The notes: generated from the sequence alone by a model not told the origin. Positions 9,097-18,888 are shown, numbered from the stretch's first letter. The stretch is DNA of 43,380 bases from Bacillota bacterium (GCA_023391635.1 JAEWAQ010000004.1:1-43380), one strand, 5' to 3'. A program made the numbers and translations.

Positions 9097-10407
9097 ATGA
9101 GAACAACAAGAAGAACGACCGGCTTTGCCGCGGCGATGTTGGTGCTAAGCTTGTTGGCACTGCTGCTGGGGGCTTGCGGATCGGCGAACAAGAACAATGA
9201 CAGCAGCGAGGGGACGGCAAGTCCGTCGCCGTCGGAGTCGAAGAAGGAGCCCGTCATGATCAGTCTCGTGACGAGTGCGGACTGGTACAACGATACTTGG
9301 AAGGAAATCGTGAAGCGATACGAGACGCACTCCGGCAACAAGGTAGACGTGCAGCTGCTGCCCGGGGGCAAGGAGTTTCGCAAAACGGTGAATACGCGGC
9401 TCGCTACGCAGGATTTCCCCGATGTGCTATTTTACTATGGAAATCAGTCGGTGCTGGGAGAGCTGCAAGCCGAGAAGAACCTTGTTTCCTTCAAGGACAG
9501 CGAGTTTGTGCAGCGAATGACGCTGACCAACTTTCAGGGAGGCTATGCGGCGCCGGTCTCGGGAGTGAATGCGTCAGGCGTGTTGTACAACAAAGGCGTG
9601 TTCGAACAACTGAACATTGCGGTTCCGCAGACATACGACGAGCTGCTGGCGGCGCTTGAGACCGTCAAGAAGGCGGGCATTACGCCGGTATACGTATCGG
9701 GCAAAGACGCGTGGACGCTGCAGCTGTTTTCCTTCGCCGGCTTCGCCAACGTGTTCAAGGACCGTCCGGACGTGATGGAGCAGATCAACACGCACAAGCT
9801 GACATTCCCGGAAATTCCCGAGCTGGGCGATCTGCTGCGCAAGCAGGTTGAGTTGAAGGAGAAAGGCTACTATAACGACGATTTGTTCTCGGCGACCTAC
9901 GACGGTATGCATGAGGCGCTTGCCAACGGAACGGCGGCCATGACCTTTACCTTCACGACAGCGCTGCCGGCTATTCTGTCCAAGTATCCGGACGCGGATA
10001 TCGGAATGTTCCCGCTGCCTTACCAGGACAATTATGTGCAAATTTTCGAGCCCAATGCCGCGTATGTATTCAAGAATGCCAAGCATGCCTCGGAAGGACA
10101 AGCGTTCATCGACTATATTACGAGCCCGGAAATTCTGGAATATTATTATGGGGAGATCAAGGAAATTCCCGTCTTCCGCGGTATCAATGTCGAACCGGAC
10201 CCGATCACGGCGCCGCTCACCGCAGTCGTTCTCGAAGGCAAGACCGGCACCGACTTCGCCGGATCGACCATTGCGCCGATCTCGCCGTTTGATACGACGC
10301 TGCAGGATATGCTGCTGGGCAACCTGACGCCGGATCAGGTGACGGAGACGATTCAGGCGAATATGGAAAAGGCGGCCAAGCTGGCTGGAGTGCCGGAATT
10401 TAAATAA
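9097..10407 (+). CDS. Extracellular solute-binding lipoprotein of CUT1 sugar importer 1
   Basis: This 436-residue family 1 solute-binding protein would capture an oligosaccharide outside the membrane and pass it to the two permeases that follow. A lipoprotein signal peptide has its lipobox near residues 23-27 (LLGAC), then a Ser/Glu/Lys-rich linker. The mature part has the alpha/beta pattern of the MalE-like fold (MISLVTSADWYNDTWKEIV, then FPDVLFY and TPVYVSGKDAW). GGAGGAA stands 10 bases before the ATG. The stop codon overlaps the next start (TAATG), so the two are translationally coupled. The lyase further down the operon suggests uronic-acid-containing oligosaccharides as ligand. Confidence 0.9.
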   Translation: MRTTRRTTGFAAAMLVLSLLALLLGACGSANKNNDSSEGTASPSPSESKKEPVMISLVTSADWYNDTWKEIVKRYETHSGNKVDVQLLPGGKEFRKTVNTRLATQDFPDVLFYYGNQSVLGELQAEKNLVSFKDSEFVQRMTLTNFQGGYAAPVSGVNASGVLYNKGVFEQLNIAVPQTYDELLAALETVKKAGITPVYVSGKDAWTLQLFSFAGFANVFKDRPDVMEQINTHKLTFPEIPELGDLLRKQVELKEKGYYNDDLFSATYDGMHEALANGTAAMTFTFTTALPAILSKYPDADIGMFPLPYQDNYVQIFEPNAAYVFKNAKHASEGQAFIDYITSPEILEYYYGEIKEIPVFRGINVEPDPITAPLTAVVLEGKTGTDFAGSTIAPISPFDTTLQDMLLGNLTPDQVTETIQANMEKAAKLAGVPEFK

Positions 10408-11282
10408 TGGCGAAACGGTATCCGTATTGGTTTTTATTGCCGGCCTCCCTTGTATTTGCTGTCCTGTATATTGCGCCGACGCTGGCCGGGTTTTATTTTT
10501 CCATGACGGACTGGAGCATTTATAACTATGAGCATGTCCGTTTCATCGGGTTCAAGCATTTTCAGACTTTGATCCATTCCTTCTCGTCGAGCGATTTCTA
10601 CAATGCGCTGAAAAATACTTTTATTTTCGCCAGCGGCGCTACGGTTTTGCAGAATGTGATAGGTTTTGCGCTTGCGCTGCTGATGAACGAGCCGCTCAGG
10701 GGACGCAATGTATACCGGGCCGTATTTTTCCTGCCTTTTATTATGAGCTCGCTCGTCATTGGCTACGTATTTTCGGCCATTCTGCACCCCTCCGGCATAT
10801 TGAATGAGTGGCTCGCCCTCATCGGCTTGGAGGGGCTGGCGCGAGACTGGCTTGGCGACGGCAAGTCCGGTATTTACGCCATTACGGCGGTGCATATTTG
10901 GCACACGGCCGGATTCATTATGGTCATCCACTTGGCCGGCCTGCAAAATATCTCCAAGGAAATGCTTGAGGCTGCGCAGATCGATGGAAGCCGCTACTTC
11001 AGAAGTTTGCGCAGCATCATCATTCCTTTAATGGCGCCATCGCTCATTGTCAGCATTCTGCTCAGCATTATCGGCTCGCTTAAAGTGTTTGAAATTGTAT
11101 ACGTAATGACCGGCGGCGGACCCGGCAAGGCAACGCAGGTTGTCAATATCTTCATCTGGCAGCAGTTCGCGGACGGCGATTTCGGGCTGGGTGCGGCGGC
11201 CGGCATCCTTCTGTTTCTGGTCATATCGCTGATCGCCTTCATTATTTTGCCGCTTCTGAAACGACGGGAGGTAGAACTATGA
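10407..11282 (+). CDS. CUT1 sugar ABC transporter permease (first subunit)
   Basis: This 291-residue MalF/UgpA-like inner-membrane permease has about six TM helices and opens with WFLLPASLVFAVLYIAP. The EAA loop that contacts the ATPase is EAAQIDGSRYFRSLRSIIIP at about residues 190-209. Its ATG overlaps the stop of the binding protein, and its TGA overlaps the next ATG (ATGA), so these three genes form one tightly coupled unit. It would form the membrane channel with the second permease. Confidence 0.92.
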   Translation: MAKRYPYWFLLPASLVFAVLYIAPTLAGFYFSMTDWSIYNYEHVRFIGFKHFQTLIHSFSSSDFYNALKNTFIFASGATVLQNVIGFALALLMNEPLRGRNVYRAVFFLPFIMSSLVIGYVFSAILHPSGILNEWLALIGLEGLARDWLGDGKSGIYAITAVHIWHTAGFIMVIHLAGLQNISKEMLEAAQIDGSRYFRSLRSIIIPLMAPSLIVSILLSIIGSLKVFEIVYVMTGGGPGKATQVVNIFIWQQFADGDFGLGAAAGILLFLVISLIAFIILPLLKRREVEL

Positions 11283-12109
11283 CCTTGCTCGGACGCCTGT
11301 CGCTCAGAACAACGGCCATCACCGCAGTCATTCTCGTTGTCGGCTTTTTCATTCTCGTTCCTTTCTACTTCGTTGTGCTCGGATCGCTTAAGAGTCCGGC
11401 CGAAGCGGCCGAATTGAAGCTAACCCTGCCAAGCGTGTGGAAATGGGATAATTATTCGTATATCATACAAGACGTAAGCATCGTCAGATACTTCGGCAAC
11501 AGCCTGCTGATCAGCGTTACGGGCACGGTATTCATCGTGTTTGCCGCTTCGATGGCCGCATTCGTGCTTGGCCGGCGCCAGCAGAAATTCGCATTGGCCG
11601 TCTACTATATCTTCGTGGCCGGCCTGATTGCCCCGCCGCAGATTATTCCGACCATCAAGATTATGCAGGGGTTGGGCTTGTACAACACCTTCGGCGGTCT
11701 GGTGCTGTTCTATTCCGCAATTGTGTTCCCATTCTGCGTGTTCCTCATTACCGGATTTATTAAGGGCGTTCCGCGAGAGTTGGACGAATCTTCGTGGATG
11801 GACGGCTGCAGCCCGGTCAGGCTGTTCGTCTCGATCATTCTTCCGCTGCTCGCGCCCGTGGCGGCGACTGCGGCGATCTTCGCCTTCATGACGATATGGA
11901 ATGATTTTCAGTGGCCGTTCTTCCTGCTGACGGAGACAAGCAAGTGGACGCTGCCATTGTCGGTATTCAAGTATGTTTCTCAATACGGGACGAAATGGCA
12001 TTACGTATTTGCGATCCTTATGCTCGTAATGCTGCCGGTCATCATCGCCTTCGTGTTTGCGCAGAAATATATTATCGCAGGCATGACTGCAGGCGCCATC
12101 AAAGGCTGA
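11279..12109 (+). CDS. CUT1 sugar ABC transporter permease (second subunit)
   Basis: This 276-residue MalG/UgpE-like permease has a TM helix near residues 10-33 and about six in total. The EAA loop is ELDESSWMDGCSPVRLFVSI followed by ILPLLAP. The C-terminus IIAGMTAGAIKG is the usual ending of this family. It starts within the preceding stop codon and is followed 16 bases later by the response regulator. No ATPase gene is present, as is usual for CUT1 loci that use a shared MsmX/UgpC-type ATPase. Confidence 0.92.
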   Translation: MTLLGRLSLRTTAITAVILVVGFFILVPFYFVVLGSLKSPAEAAELKLTLPSVWKWDNYSYIIQDVSIVRYFGNSLLISVTGTVFIVFAASMAAFVLGRRQQKFALAVYYIFVAGLIAPPQIIPTIKIMQGLGLYNTFGGLVLFYSAIVFPFCVFLITGFIKGVPRELDESSWMDGCSPVRLFVSIILPLLAPVAATAAIFAFMTIWNDFQWPFFLLTETSKWTLPLSVFKYVSQYGTKWHYVFAILMLVMLPVIIAFVFAQKYIIAGMTAGAIKG

Positions 12110-12125
12110 TCGGGAATCGGAGGGG

Positions 12126-13655
12126 GTGGCGGCGCTGTATTCGGTCTTGCTCGTGGAGGACGAGCCTCGTATATTGAACGGCATCCGGAAAAAGATCGAG
12201 CGCGTACATGACGAATTCGTGGTGGTCGGCGAAGCGGAGAACGGGGTTGACGGGCTTAAGTTCTACCGCGAGCTGCGCCCGGACGTGCTCGTAACGGACA
12301 TCCGCATGCCGATGATGGACGGGCTGGACCTGATCGCTGCCGCCAAGGCGATCCATCCGCAGCAAACGTGCATCGTCATTAGCGGATACGAGGATTTCAG
12401 CCTTGCGCAGCATTCGATCCGTCTCGGGGTATTCGATTACCTGATCAAGCCCCCGACGGATGAAACGGTACGCGAAATGTTGGAGCGGGTGAAGGCCCAA
12501 CTCGATATTCTGTATCACACTGCGCGGCGAAGCAAGCTGAAGCGCTGGCTGGACGGCGACGATGGCGCGCTCGATCGCAGAGACTTCACCGCCGCGGCGT
12601 ATATGTTCGGTTATCTGTGCGTGGGTCCGCACCGGAAAACGGAGCTATCCATCGGCTCTCCGTACGATCTGTGGCTTGATTACGACGCATTCAAGGCCTA
12701 CGCCTTGAATGTCGTCCCGTCTTGCCTGGGCAGCAAGGACAAGGTTTGGGCCATTCCCGGCGCGCATCGAAACGAGATTTATTTTCTGTTCGAGCTTGAG
12801 CGGCCTGTCGCGGAGTCGTTGCAGCTGCACGAATGGATTGTAGGCGAATTCGTGCCCGCGGGCGCGTCGAGCACATTGCTGCTGGAGCCGCTCGCCATGG
12901 ACGAGACTGCACAGGCAACGATCAAGACGTGGAAGCAGCGGCTTCGCGAACGTGTCGTGATCGGGCGCAGCCAGCGGGTCGATCCGGAGGAGCCGTTGGC
13001 TGGGGAAGAAGTGTCGGCGGCCCTCATACGCAAGATTAGCGCTTTTCACCGTCAAGGACATTGGGCCCAAATGCGTGAAAGCGTTAACGAAATGTTCGAT
13101 TACTGGCAAGCCTCTGCGCTGCCGCAGTTGGCGGCAGAATATTATACCCGGCAGCTTGTTCATTTGGCCGATGGCGCGCCGACGGCGTCCGGGCTGGCGC
13201 CGTCGGCGGCAGCGGAGGAGCTGGATTACGCTTTCGCCACGGCTGCCGATATGGCGGGACTGAAACGCGCCATCCTCAGGCTGCTGGAAGATCTGTTTGC
13301 AAGCAGCGGCCCGGACAGCGTCGGGCAAAGCGAGCAGCTTGTGCATGCTGTCGAGGCATACATGCGCGTCAATTACGCAGAGGCCGTTACGCTGCCTTCC
13401 TTGTCGGAGCGATTCCATGTAAGCAGCTCCTATCTGAGCCGGATCTTCAAGCGGCACACAGGCATGGCGCCGATTGAATTTCTGACCCGACTGCGGATAG
13501 AGGAGGCCTGCCGTCTGCTGTCAGAGCGGCAGGACCTGCTATTGAAAGATATTGCCGGCATGCTCGGGGTGAACGATTCGTACTACTTCAGCAAGCTGTT
13601 CAAATCCATTGTGGGGACGACCCCATCTGAATACCGGAGGCGGCAAGGGAACTAA
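12126..13655 (+). CDS. YesN-like response regulator with AraC DNA-binding domain
   Basis: This 509-residue regulator has an N-terminal receiver domain (about 1-125): acidic residues in VEDEP, phospho-acceptor D58 in VTDIRMPMMDG, and K in YLIKPPTD. A divergent middle region follows. The C-terminal AraC double HTH (about 400-509) includes LSERFHVSSSYLSRIFKRHT and IAGMLGVNDSYYFSKLFKSI, and ends TPSEYRRR. It is probably phosphorylated by the kinase encoded next and activates the transporter and lyase genes. The start is taken as GTG 12126, immediately after a GGAGGGG run; CTG 12135 would give better ribosome-site spacing, but the codon is rare. Confidence 0.92.
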   Translation: MAALYSVLLVEDEPRILNGIRKKIERVHDEFVVVGEAENGVDGLKFYRELRPDVLVTDIRMPMMDGLDLIAAAKAIHPQQTCIVISGYEDFSLAQHSIRLGVFDYLIKPPTDETVREMLERVKAQLDILYHTARRSKLKRWLDGDDGALDRRDFTAAAYMFGYLCVGPHRKTELSIGSPYDLWLDYDAFKAYALNVVPSCLGSKDKVWAIPGAHRNEIYFLFELERPVAESLQLHEWIVGEFVPAGASSTLLLEPLAMDETAQATIKTWKQRLRERVVIGRSQRVDPEEPLAGEEVSAALIRKISAFHRQGHWAQMRESVNEMFDYWQASALPQLAAEYYTRQLVHLADGAPTASGLAPSAAAEELDYAFATAADMAGLKRAILRLLEDLFASSGPDSVGQSEQLVHAVEAYMRVNYAEAVTLPSLSERFHVSSSYLSRIFKRHTGMAPIEFLTRLRIEEACRLLSERQDLLLKDIAGMLGVNDSYYFSKLFKSIVGTTPSEYRRRQGN

Positions 13656-13685
13656 CGCAGGCGCCCGCGGGGAGGTAGGAAACCT

Positions 13686-15515
13686 GTGCTCCGCAATCGC
13701 AGTTACGCTATCCAGTTGTTTCTGGCCTTTTCCTTGTTGGCCATACTGGTCATCCTGGTACTGTCGACGATTTTCTTTCAATACACCTCTTCGCTGCTCA
13801 TTCGCAAATCGGTGGACGCTTCGGAGGAACTGACAGGCTACATCGTCAGCAAGACCGACAGCTTCGTCAAGGAATTGGACCGTATTTCTTCCGAAATTTT
13901 GTTCAATCCGGAAATACAGGAAGCGATGCAAAGCGCCTACCTGGATGCCCGGCCTGACGCGTCGACTGAGAAGGCGCAGTTCGAACGGGTGCGAAACATC
14001 GAGAGCGCGATCTACTCTCTCGGCAGCGCATGGTACACCTCGACGCAAATCAATCTGTTTAACGATAAGAACTTGTTCGTTAGTGCCGGGCTCAAGCGGG
14101 TGGACCCGCAAGCTGCCATCGCCAGGGCGGGAGAGGTCGGCTGGCTGCGCGAGGCGGCAGACCGTGAAGGCGCCGTCTATATCGTGCCGCCGCGAGAGGA
14201 AGAGTGGAGCGCGGGACGGGAGAAGGAGACGGTAATTTCGGTCGCGCGGTCGTTCCAGATGGGGCAGACGTCGCTGGGCATCATCGAAATCCAGAAGTCC
14301 TATGCGGGATTCGCTCAGTTGTTCAACGATGAACGCGTCGCGGGCGGCGAACGAAATCAGATCGTGATCTACAGCCGGACAGGCGAGTTGATCTATCCCG
14401 AAGCGGGCGAAGACGGGAAACGGTTCGGGCGTTATCGGCAGCATGTGGTCGACGACGGCTCGCGTGCGGGGACGTTATTTATCGAAAATGAAAGCAGCCG
14501 AAAAGAGTGGCTGTCCCACCGCGTATCGGACTACACGGGCTGGACGGTTATAGTCGTGAACCCGGAGGAGACCTGGCTCAAGCCGGTCGACGCGCTCATC
14601 AGAATAACGATTGCCATAGCGGTGGGGCTGTTGTTTGCCGCGTTGTTGTTTGCTTTCTATGTCTCCCGCACGCTGACGGCTCCGGTCCGTCTGCTGCAGA
14701 GACAGGTGCGGAAGTTGAACCTGCACGATTTCCCGGTTGCCTACAAGGCCAACCGGCACAAGCTGCCGCCGGAGATCGCCAGCCTCGATACGGCCATCTC
14801 CGCCATGGTTGACAGGCTGAACGATTCGGTTGGTGAGATGATCGAAGCCCAATCGCGGGAGAACCAGTCCCATCTGCAAGCATTGCAGGCGCAGATGCAG
14901 CCGCATTTCATGTTCAATACGCTGACGGCAATCGGGATGGAGATTGAGCAGAATCCCCATAGGCAAGCCGCGGAAATGTGCTACAAGCTTGCGGATATGC
15001 TGCGCTATACAACCCAGTCGGCAACCAGTCTCGTCTCTGTAGCCACAGATTGGAGGCATACGGAGAACTATTTGACGCTGATCGGCTATCGATTCCCCGA
15101 CCGGTTCTACTATCATGCCGATATTGCCGAACAGATGGCCGATATTCGCATCCCGCGCCTTATTTTTCAGCCGATTGTCGAGAACGCCGTCCAGCACGCT
15201 TATCAGGAGAAGCGTCCGCCATGGCATTTGTATGTACAGGCCAGCGGCGGCAGGGAGCGCGCTGTGCTGCGGGTGTGGGACAACGGCAAGGGGTTTCCGG
15301 CGGACGTGCTTCGTCAATTGCAGCTCGAGCTGGCCGGCCTCGAAGGCAGAGACTGGCGCGCTGCGGCGGCGCAGCCGATCGGCGGGATGGGGCTGATGAA
15401 CACATTTGCCCGATTGAAAATTTTGTACAAGGACCGGCTGCGCGTCGCGATCGGCAATGACGCAGCGACAGGAGGGGCTTATATTGAAGTTACAATCGAC
15501 TCGCCCAACGATTAG
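13686..15515 (+). CDS. YesM-like sensor histidine kinase
   Basis: This 609-residue membrane kinase has a TM helix at about 10-32, an extracellular sensor domain (dCache-like length, about 33-300), a second TM helix at about 303-325 and a HAMP segment. The His_kinase module (PF06580) has H407 in MQPHFMFNT. The C-terminal HATPase_c has IVENAVQHA, DNGKGF and GGMGLMN. It begins at GTG with GGGGAGG upstream, 30 bases after the response regulator. It should sense the extracellular sugar, perhaps through the loaded binding protein, and phosphorylate its partner. Its last 32 bases overlap the start of the lyase gene in another frame. Confidence 0.92.
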   Translation: MLRNRSYAIQLFLAFSLLAILVILVLSTIFFQYTSSLLIRKSVDASEELTGYIVSKTDSFVKELDRISSEILFNPEIQEAMQSAYLDARPDASTEKAQFERVRNIESAIYSLGSAWYTSTQINLFNDKNLFVSAGLKRVDPQAAIARAGEVGWLREAADREGAVYIVPPREEEWSAGREKETVISVARSFQMGQTSLGIIEIQKSYAGFAQLFNDERVAGGERNQIVIYSRTGELIYPEAGEDGKRFGRYRQHVVDDGSRAGTLFIENESSRKEWLSHRVSDYTGWTVIVVNPEETWLKPVDALIRITIAIAVGLLFAALLFAFYVSRTLTAPVRLLQRQVRKLNLHDFPVAYKANRHKLPPEIASLDTAISAMVDRLNDSVGEMIEAQSRENQSHLQALQAQMQPHFMFNTLTAIGMEIEQNPHRQAAEMCYKLADMLRYTTQSATSLVSVATDWRHTENYLTLIGYRFPDRFYYHADIAEQMADIRIPRLIFQPIVENAVQHAYQEKRPPWHLYVQASGGRERAVLRVWDNGKGFPADVLRQLQLELAGLEGRDWRAAAAQPIGGMGLMNTFARLKILYKDRLRVAIGNDAATGGAYIEVTIDSPND

Positions 15516-18438
15516 CGTGAATAGAATCACGGTCTCTCTCATGGCTTGCCTGATCTTCATGCTCGGTGCCTGGAGCTTGGCCGGAACGGCATCTGCAAGC
15601 GGAGGCAACGAGTATGAAACGCTGCGGCTGAAATACAAGTTCATGCTGACGGGAGGGAATGCCTTTAATCCGTCCGACCCCGATATCAGCGTGAAAATCG
15701 CCGCGATCGACGCGGCGGCCGGCGCCAATTGGAGTCAAATGGATACCGCCCCGTCCCGCACCTCCTTGTGGAGCGATCTGACCAGCACCTCGCAGTCTCA
15801 CGTGATTGCCGAAAACTATATTCGGCTGAAGTCGATGGCGCTCGCCTACTCGACACATGGCTCGGCGCTGGAAGGGGATGCGGCGCTGCTCTCGGACACG
15901 ATCGGCGGTCTGGATTGGATGTACGCCAATCGATACAACACGACGGTAACGCCGTATGACAATTGGTTCAGCTGGGAGATTGCCATTCCCCGCGAACTCA
16001 ACCAGATCGTCGTGCTGCTGTACGATGAACTGAGCCCGGCGCAAATGGCCAACTATATGAGCGCCGTCGAGCGGTTCAGTCCGGACCCGACCGTCTGCAC
16101 GACAAGCACCGGCGGCTATCAGGAAGCTACCGGGGCTAACCGCGCGAACAAGGCGGCGGTCGTCGCCGTTCGCGGCTTGATCGTGGAGAGCGCGGCGAAG
16201 CTGGAGCTGGCGCGCGATGCGTTGTCGCAGCCGCTGACTTATGTCACGGAGGGAGACGGGTTCCATGCGGACGGTTCGTTCATCCAGCACGGCAACAAAG
16301 CATATACCGGGGCTTACGGGCTGGACCTGATCGCATTTTTAAGCGACATCCTGTATGTCACTCAGGGCTCGACATGGGAAGTGACGGATCCGAACATAGC
16401 CCATGTATATGAGTGGATCTACAAGTCCTTCGAGCCGCTGTTTTACAAGGGGGCGTTCATGGACATGACCCGCGGGCGCATTATCGCGATTGAATCGGCA
16501 GAGGATCATGTGACCGGCCACGGCCTGATCCGGACGCTTGCGGCTATGACGCAGTTCGCCCCGCCTGTCGATGCCGCCAACTATAAAAGCATGATCAAGG
16601 CATGGGTCGCCCAAGATACATACTTGGACTTCTACGCGAATCCGGATACCTCGCTCTTCGAACTGAATGCGGCGCAAGCGATCGCCGCCGACACGACAAT
16701 CGCGGCAAGGCCCTTGCCTGCAGGCGTATTTCCCTATAACGCCATGTCTCGTACTTCCTTCTACGGCGATGGCTTCGCCTTCGGCATCAGCATGACCTCC
16801 AATCGCATCAAAAATTACGAAGTCATCAACGGCAACAATCTGAAGGGCTGGTACACGGGATACGGCATGACTTATTTGTACAATAGCGATCTGGACCAAT
16901 ACAGCGACAATTACTGGCCGAGCGTCAACATGTACAGGCTTGCCGGTACGACGGTCGATACGAAAGCCAAGGCTGACACCGAGGACTACAACTTGTTCTC
17001 CAGCCGCAACTGGGTGGGCGGAACGAAGCTCGGCCCGTTCGGAACAACGGGGCAGGAATTGAATGATGTATCGACCAACCTGGAGGCGAAGAAATCCTGG
17101 TTCATGTTCGATGATGAAATTGTCGCCCTCGGGGCCGGCATCTCGAATTCGAGCCAGTCCGGCAACGGATGGGACGGCAAGCCGCGCACGGTGGAGACGA
17201 TTGTCGAGAACCGCAAGCTGAACGCCTCCGGCAGCAATGCGCTGACGGTGGACGGCGTCGCCAAGTCGACTGCGCTGCCTTGGACAGAAGCCATGGGCGG
17301 AGTGAGCTGGGCCCATCTTGCAGGCTCAAGCGCCGGAGCCGATATCGGGTATTATTTCCCTGGAGGCGCTCAACTGAAGGGGCTGCGCGAAGCGCGCACC
17401 GGAAGCTGGCAGTCGATGGATGCTTCCGGCACCCCGGCGCCGCATACGCGCAGCTATATGGCCTTATGGCTTGATCATGGCGCCAATCCGACGAATGCAA
17501 CCTATTCCTATGCATTGCTGCCGGGCAAGACAAGTACACAGGTCGCCGGTTATGCAGCAGATCCGGACTATACCGTCCTCGCCAACTCGCCCGCCGTGCA
17601 GGCAGTGAAGGAGGAAGGACTCGGTGTTGTCGGCGCGAATTTCTGGACGGATGCCTATACGACGGTAACGGCAGACGGAGAGAACTATTTGACAAGCAAT
17701 AAGAAAGCCGCCGTAATGGTTAAGGAATCTGCTGGCGAAATTACGGTTTCCGCCGCCGATCCGACACAGGCCAATACCGGCACGATTACGATTATTGTGC
17801 ACAGATCCGCATCTTCCATCGTTTCGGCGGATCCGGGCATTACGGTACAACAGTTGTCCCCGTCCATTATTTTTACGGTGAATGTCAATCAGGCTAAAGG
17901 AAAAACGTTTCAAGCCAGCTTCTCGCAGCAGGAGCGTGAGACGGCCCCGGTGCTGTACCAGGCTTCGACAGGATTCTCGTCAACGCAAGGCGCGGGCGGC
18001 TGGTCCTATCAAACGTGGAACGGTTCGGTGTACGCCGACATGATCTGGGATGCTGCAGGCGGCCGCTGGCAGGGCGCGGAACCTTATTCCCTCGTCATGA
18101 TGAACTCGCAGCATCCGGACAATACGCTGGATTCGGTTCGCGTCTGGACGGCTCCCGTCGCCGGGGAAGCTACCATCATCGGCAATGTAGCCAAAGCCGC
18201 CTCCGGCGGCGACGGGGTTGTCGCGACCATTCTGCATAATGCTGTGTCGGTGTTCAACCGGACAATCGGCGGCACGGACAGAGTCGGCCATGATGTCTTT
18301 GCCACCGTGACGGTGGCAGCCGGGGATCGGCTATATTTTCGAGTCAACCGTAATGCAACGCGTTCTTCCGACTCGACAAGCTGGGACCCGCTCATCCTGT
18401 TTGCGCCTTCGTCTGCTGCGGCCGTGTATGAAGCTTAG
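15484..18438 (+). CDS. Secreted polysaccharide lyase family 8 enzyme, cut short by an amber codon
   Basis: From TTG 15484 (AGGAGG 8 bases upstream) the protein is 984 residues with a signal peptide ending near ASA (about residue 37). An upstream in-frame ATG at 15457 lacks a ribosome site. The alpha/alpha-toroid domain carries the PL8 triad N219 (TGANR), H269 (FIQHG) and Y278 (TGAYG). The spacings of 50 and 9 residues equal those of pneumococcal hyaluronate lyase N349/H399/Y408. The conserved KGWYTGYGMTYLYN block follows. PL8 enzymes cleave hyaluronan, chondroitin or xanthan by beta-elimination; which one applies here cannot be told. Residues about 823-975 form an extra beta-rich module, probably carbohydrate-binding. 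The TAG stop is in frame with a second copy of that module, so the ancestral protein probably ran to 18888. Last gene of operon 1. Confidence 0.9.
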   Translation: MKLQSTRPTISVNRITVSLMACLIFMLGAWSLAGTASASGGNEYETLRLKYKFMLTGGNAFNPSDPDISVKIAAIDAAAGANWSQMDTAPSRTSLWSDLTSTSQSHVIAENYIRLKSMALAYSTHGSALEGDAALLSDTIGGLDWMYANRYNTTVTPYDNWFSWEIAIPRELNQIVVLLYDELSPAQMANYMSAVERFSPDPTVCTTSTGGYQEATGANRANKAAVVAVRGLIVESAAKLELARDALSQPLTYVTEGDGFHADGSFIQHGNKAYTGAYGLDLIAFLSDILYVTQGSTWEVTDPNIAHVYEWIYKSFEPLFYKGAFMDMTRGRIIAIESAEDHVTGHGLIRTLAAMTQFAPPVDAANYKSMIKAWVAQDTYLDFYANPDTSLFELNAAQAIAADTTIAARPLPAGVFPYNAMSRTSFYGDGFAFGISMTSNRIKNYEVINGNNLKGWYTGYGMTYLYNSDLDQYSDNYWPSVNMYRLAGTTVDTKAKADTEDYNLFSSRNWVGGTKLGPFGTTGQELNDVSTNLEAKKSWFMFDDEIVALGAGISNSSQSGNGWDGKPRTVETIVENRKLNASGSNALTVDGVAKSTALPWTEAMGGVSWAHLAGSSAGADIGYYFPGGAQLKGLREARTGSWQSMDASGTPAPHTRSYMALWLDHGANPTNATYSYALLPGKTSTQVAGYAADPDYTVLANSPAVQAVKEEGLGVVGANFWTDAYTTVTADGENYLTSNKKAAVMVKESAGEITVSAADPTQANTGTITIIVHRSASSIVSADPGITVQQLSPSIIFTVNVNQAKGKTFQASFSQQERETAPVLYQASTGFSSTQGAGGWSYQTWNGSVYADMIWDAAGGRWQGAEPYSLVMMNSQHPDNTLDSVRVWTAPVAGEATIIGNVAKAASGGDGVVATILHNAVSVFNRTIGGTDRVGHDVFATVTVAAGDRLYFRVNRNATRSSDSTSWDPLILFAPSSAAAVYEA

Positions 18439-18888
18439 GCAGGATTCTCGTCAACGCAAGGCGCGGGCGGCTGGTCCTATAAAACGTGGAACGGCTCGGT
18501 ATACGCCGACATGACCTGGGATGCGGCGAACAGCCGTTGGCAAGGCGCAGAGACCTACGCCTTGATCTGGGCGGACGGGCAGCATCCGGACAATACGCTG
18601 GATTCGGTTCGCGTGTGGACGGCCCCGTCCGCGGGTACGGCGGTTATTGCAGGCAATGTGGCCAAGGGGGCTGCAGGCGGCGACGGGGTTGTCGCGACCA
18701 TTCTGCATAATGCTATGCCAGTGTTCAACCAGACCATTGCGGCCGGGGATATGACGGGATATGCAATTAACGAGACGGTGACAGTCGCCGCTGGCGACAA
18801 GCTGTATTTCAGGGTGAACCGTAATGGAACCCGCAGCTTCGATACGACGGCCTGGAATCCGGTTATTACGTTTATCCCTTCGTTATAG
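17953..18888 (+). repeat. Tandem duplication of a lyase domain (471-bp offset)
   Basis: Two direct copies, about 17953-18402 and 18424-18888, are offset by exactly 471 bp (157 codons). Long runs are nearly identical at DNA level, for example around GGATTCTCGTCAACGCAAGG and around CATCCGGACAATACGCTGGA. This points to a fairly recent in-frame duplication. Confidence 0.9.
18439..18888 (+). pseudogene. Detached second copy of the lyase C-terminal module
   Basis: Directly after the lyase TAG, in the same frame, about 150 codons encode a second copy of the preceding module (GFSSTQGAGGWSYKTWNGSV through WNPVITFIPSL) and end at TAG 18886. Over the first 41 aligned residues the copies agree at 35. 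The TAG at 18436 aligns with TCG (Ser) at 17965 in copy 1, so one C-to-A change explains the interruption. No ribosome site precedes the internal ATG at 18511, so independent translation is unlikely. It is either a dead domain or reached by stop-codon readthrough. Confidence 0.75.

Noticed and set aside
14475..15728. Long antisense frame (417 codons) opposite the sensor kinase
   Set aside because: It is Arg/His/Gln-rich with no recognisable domain and lies opposite a clear kinase; an artefact of GC-rich codons, as are the antisense frames at 16339-17316, 13539-14444 and 12645-13457.
18511..18888. Independent small gene starting at ATG 18511
   Set aside because: There is no ribosome site, and the domain begins upstream of this ATG, in frame with the lyase; better explained as a detached domain copy.
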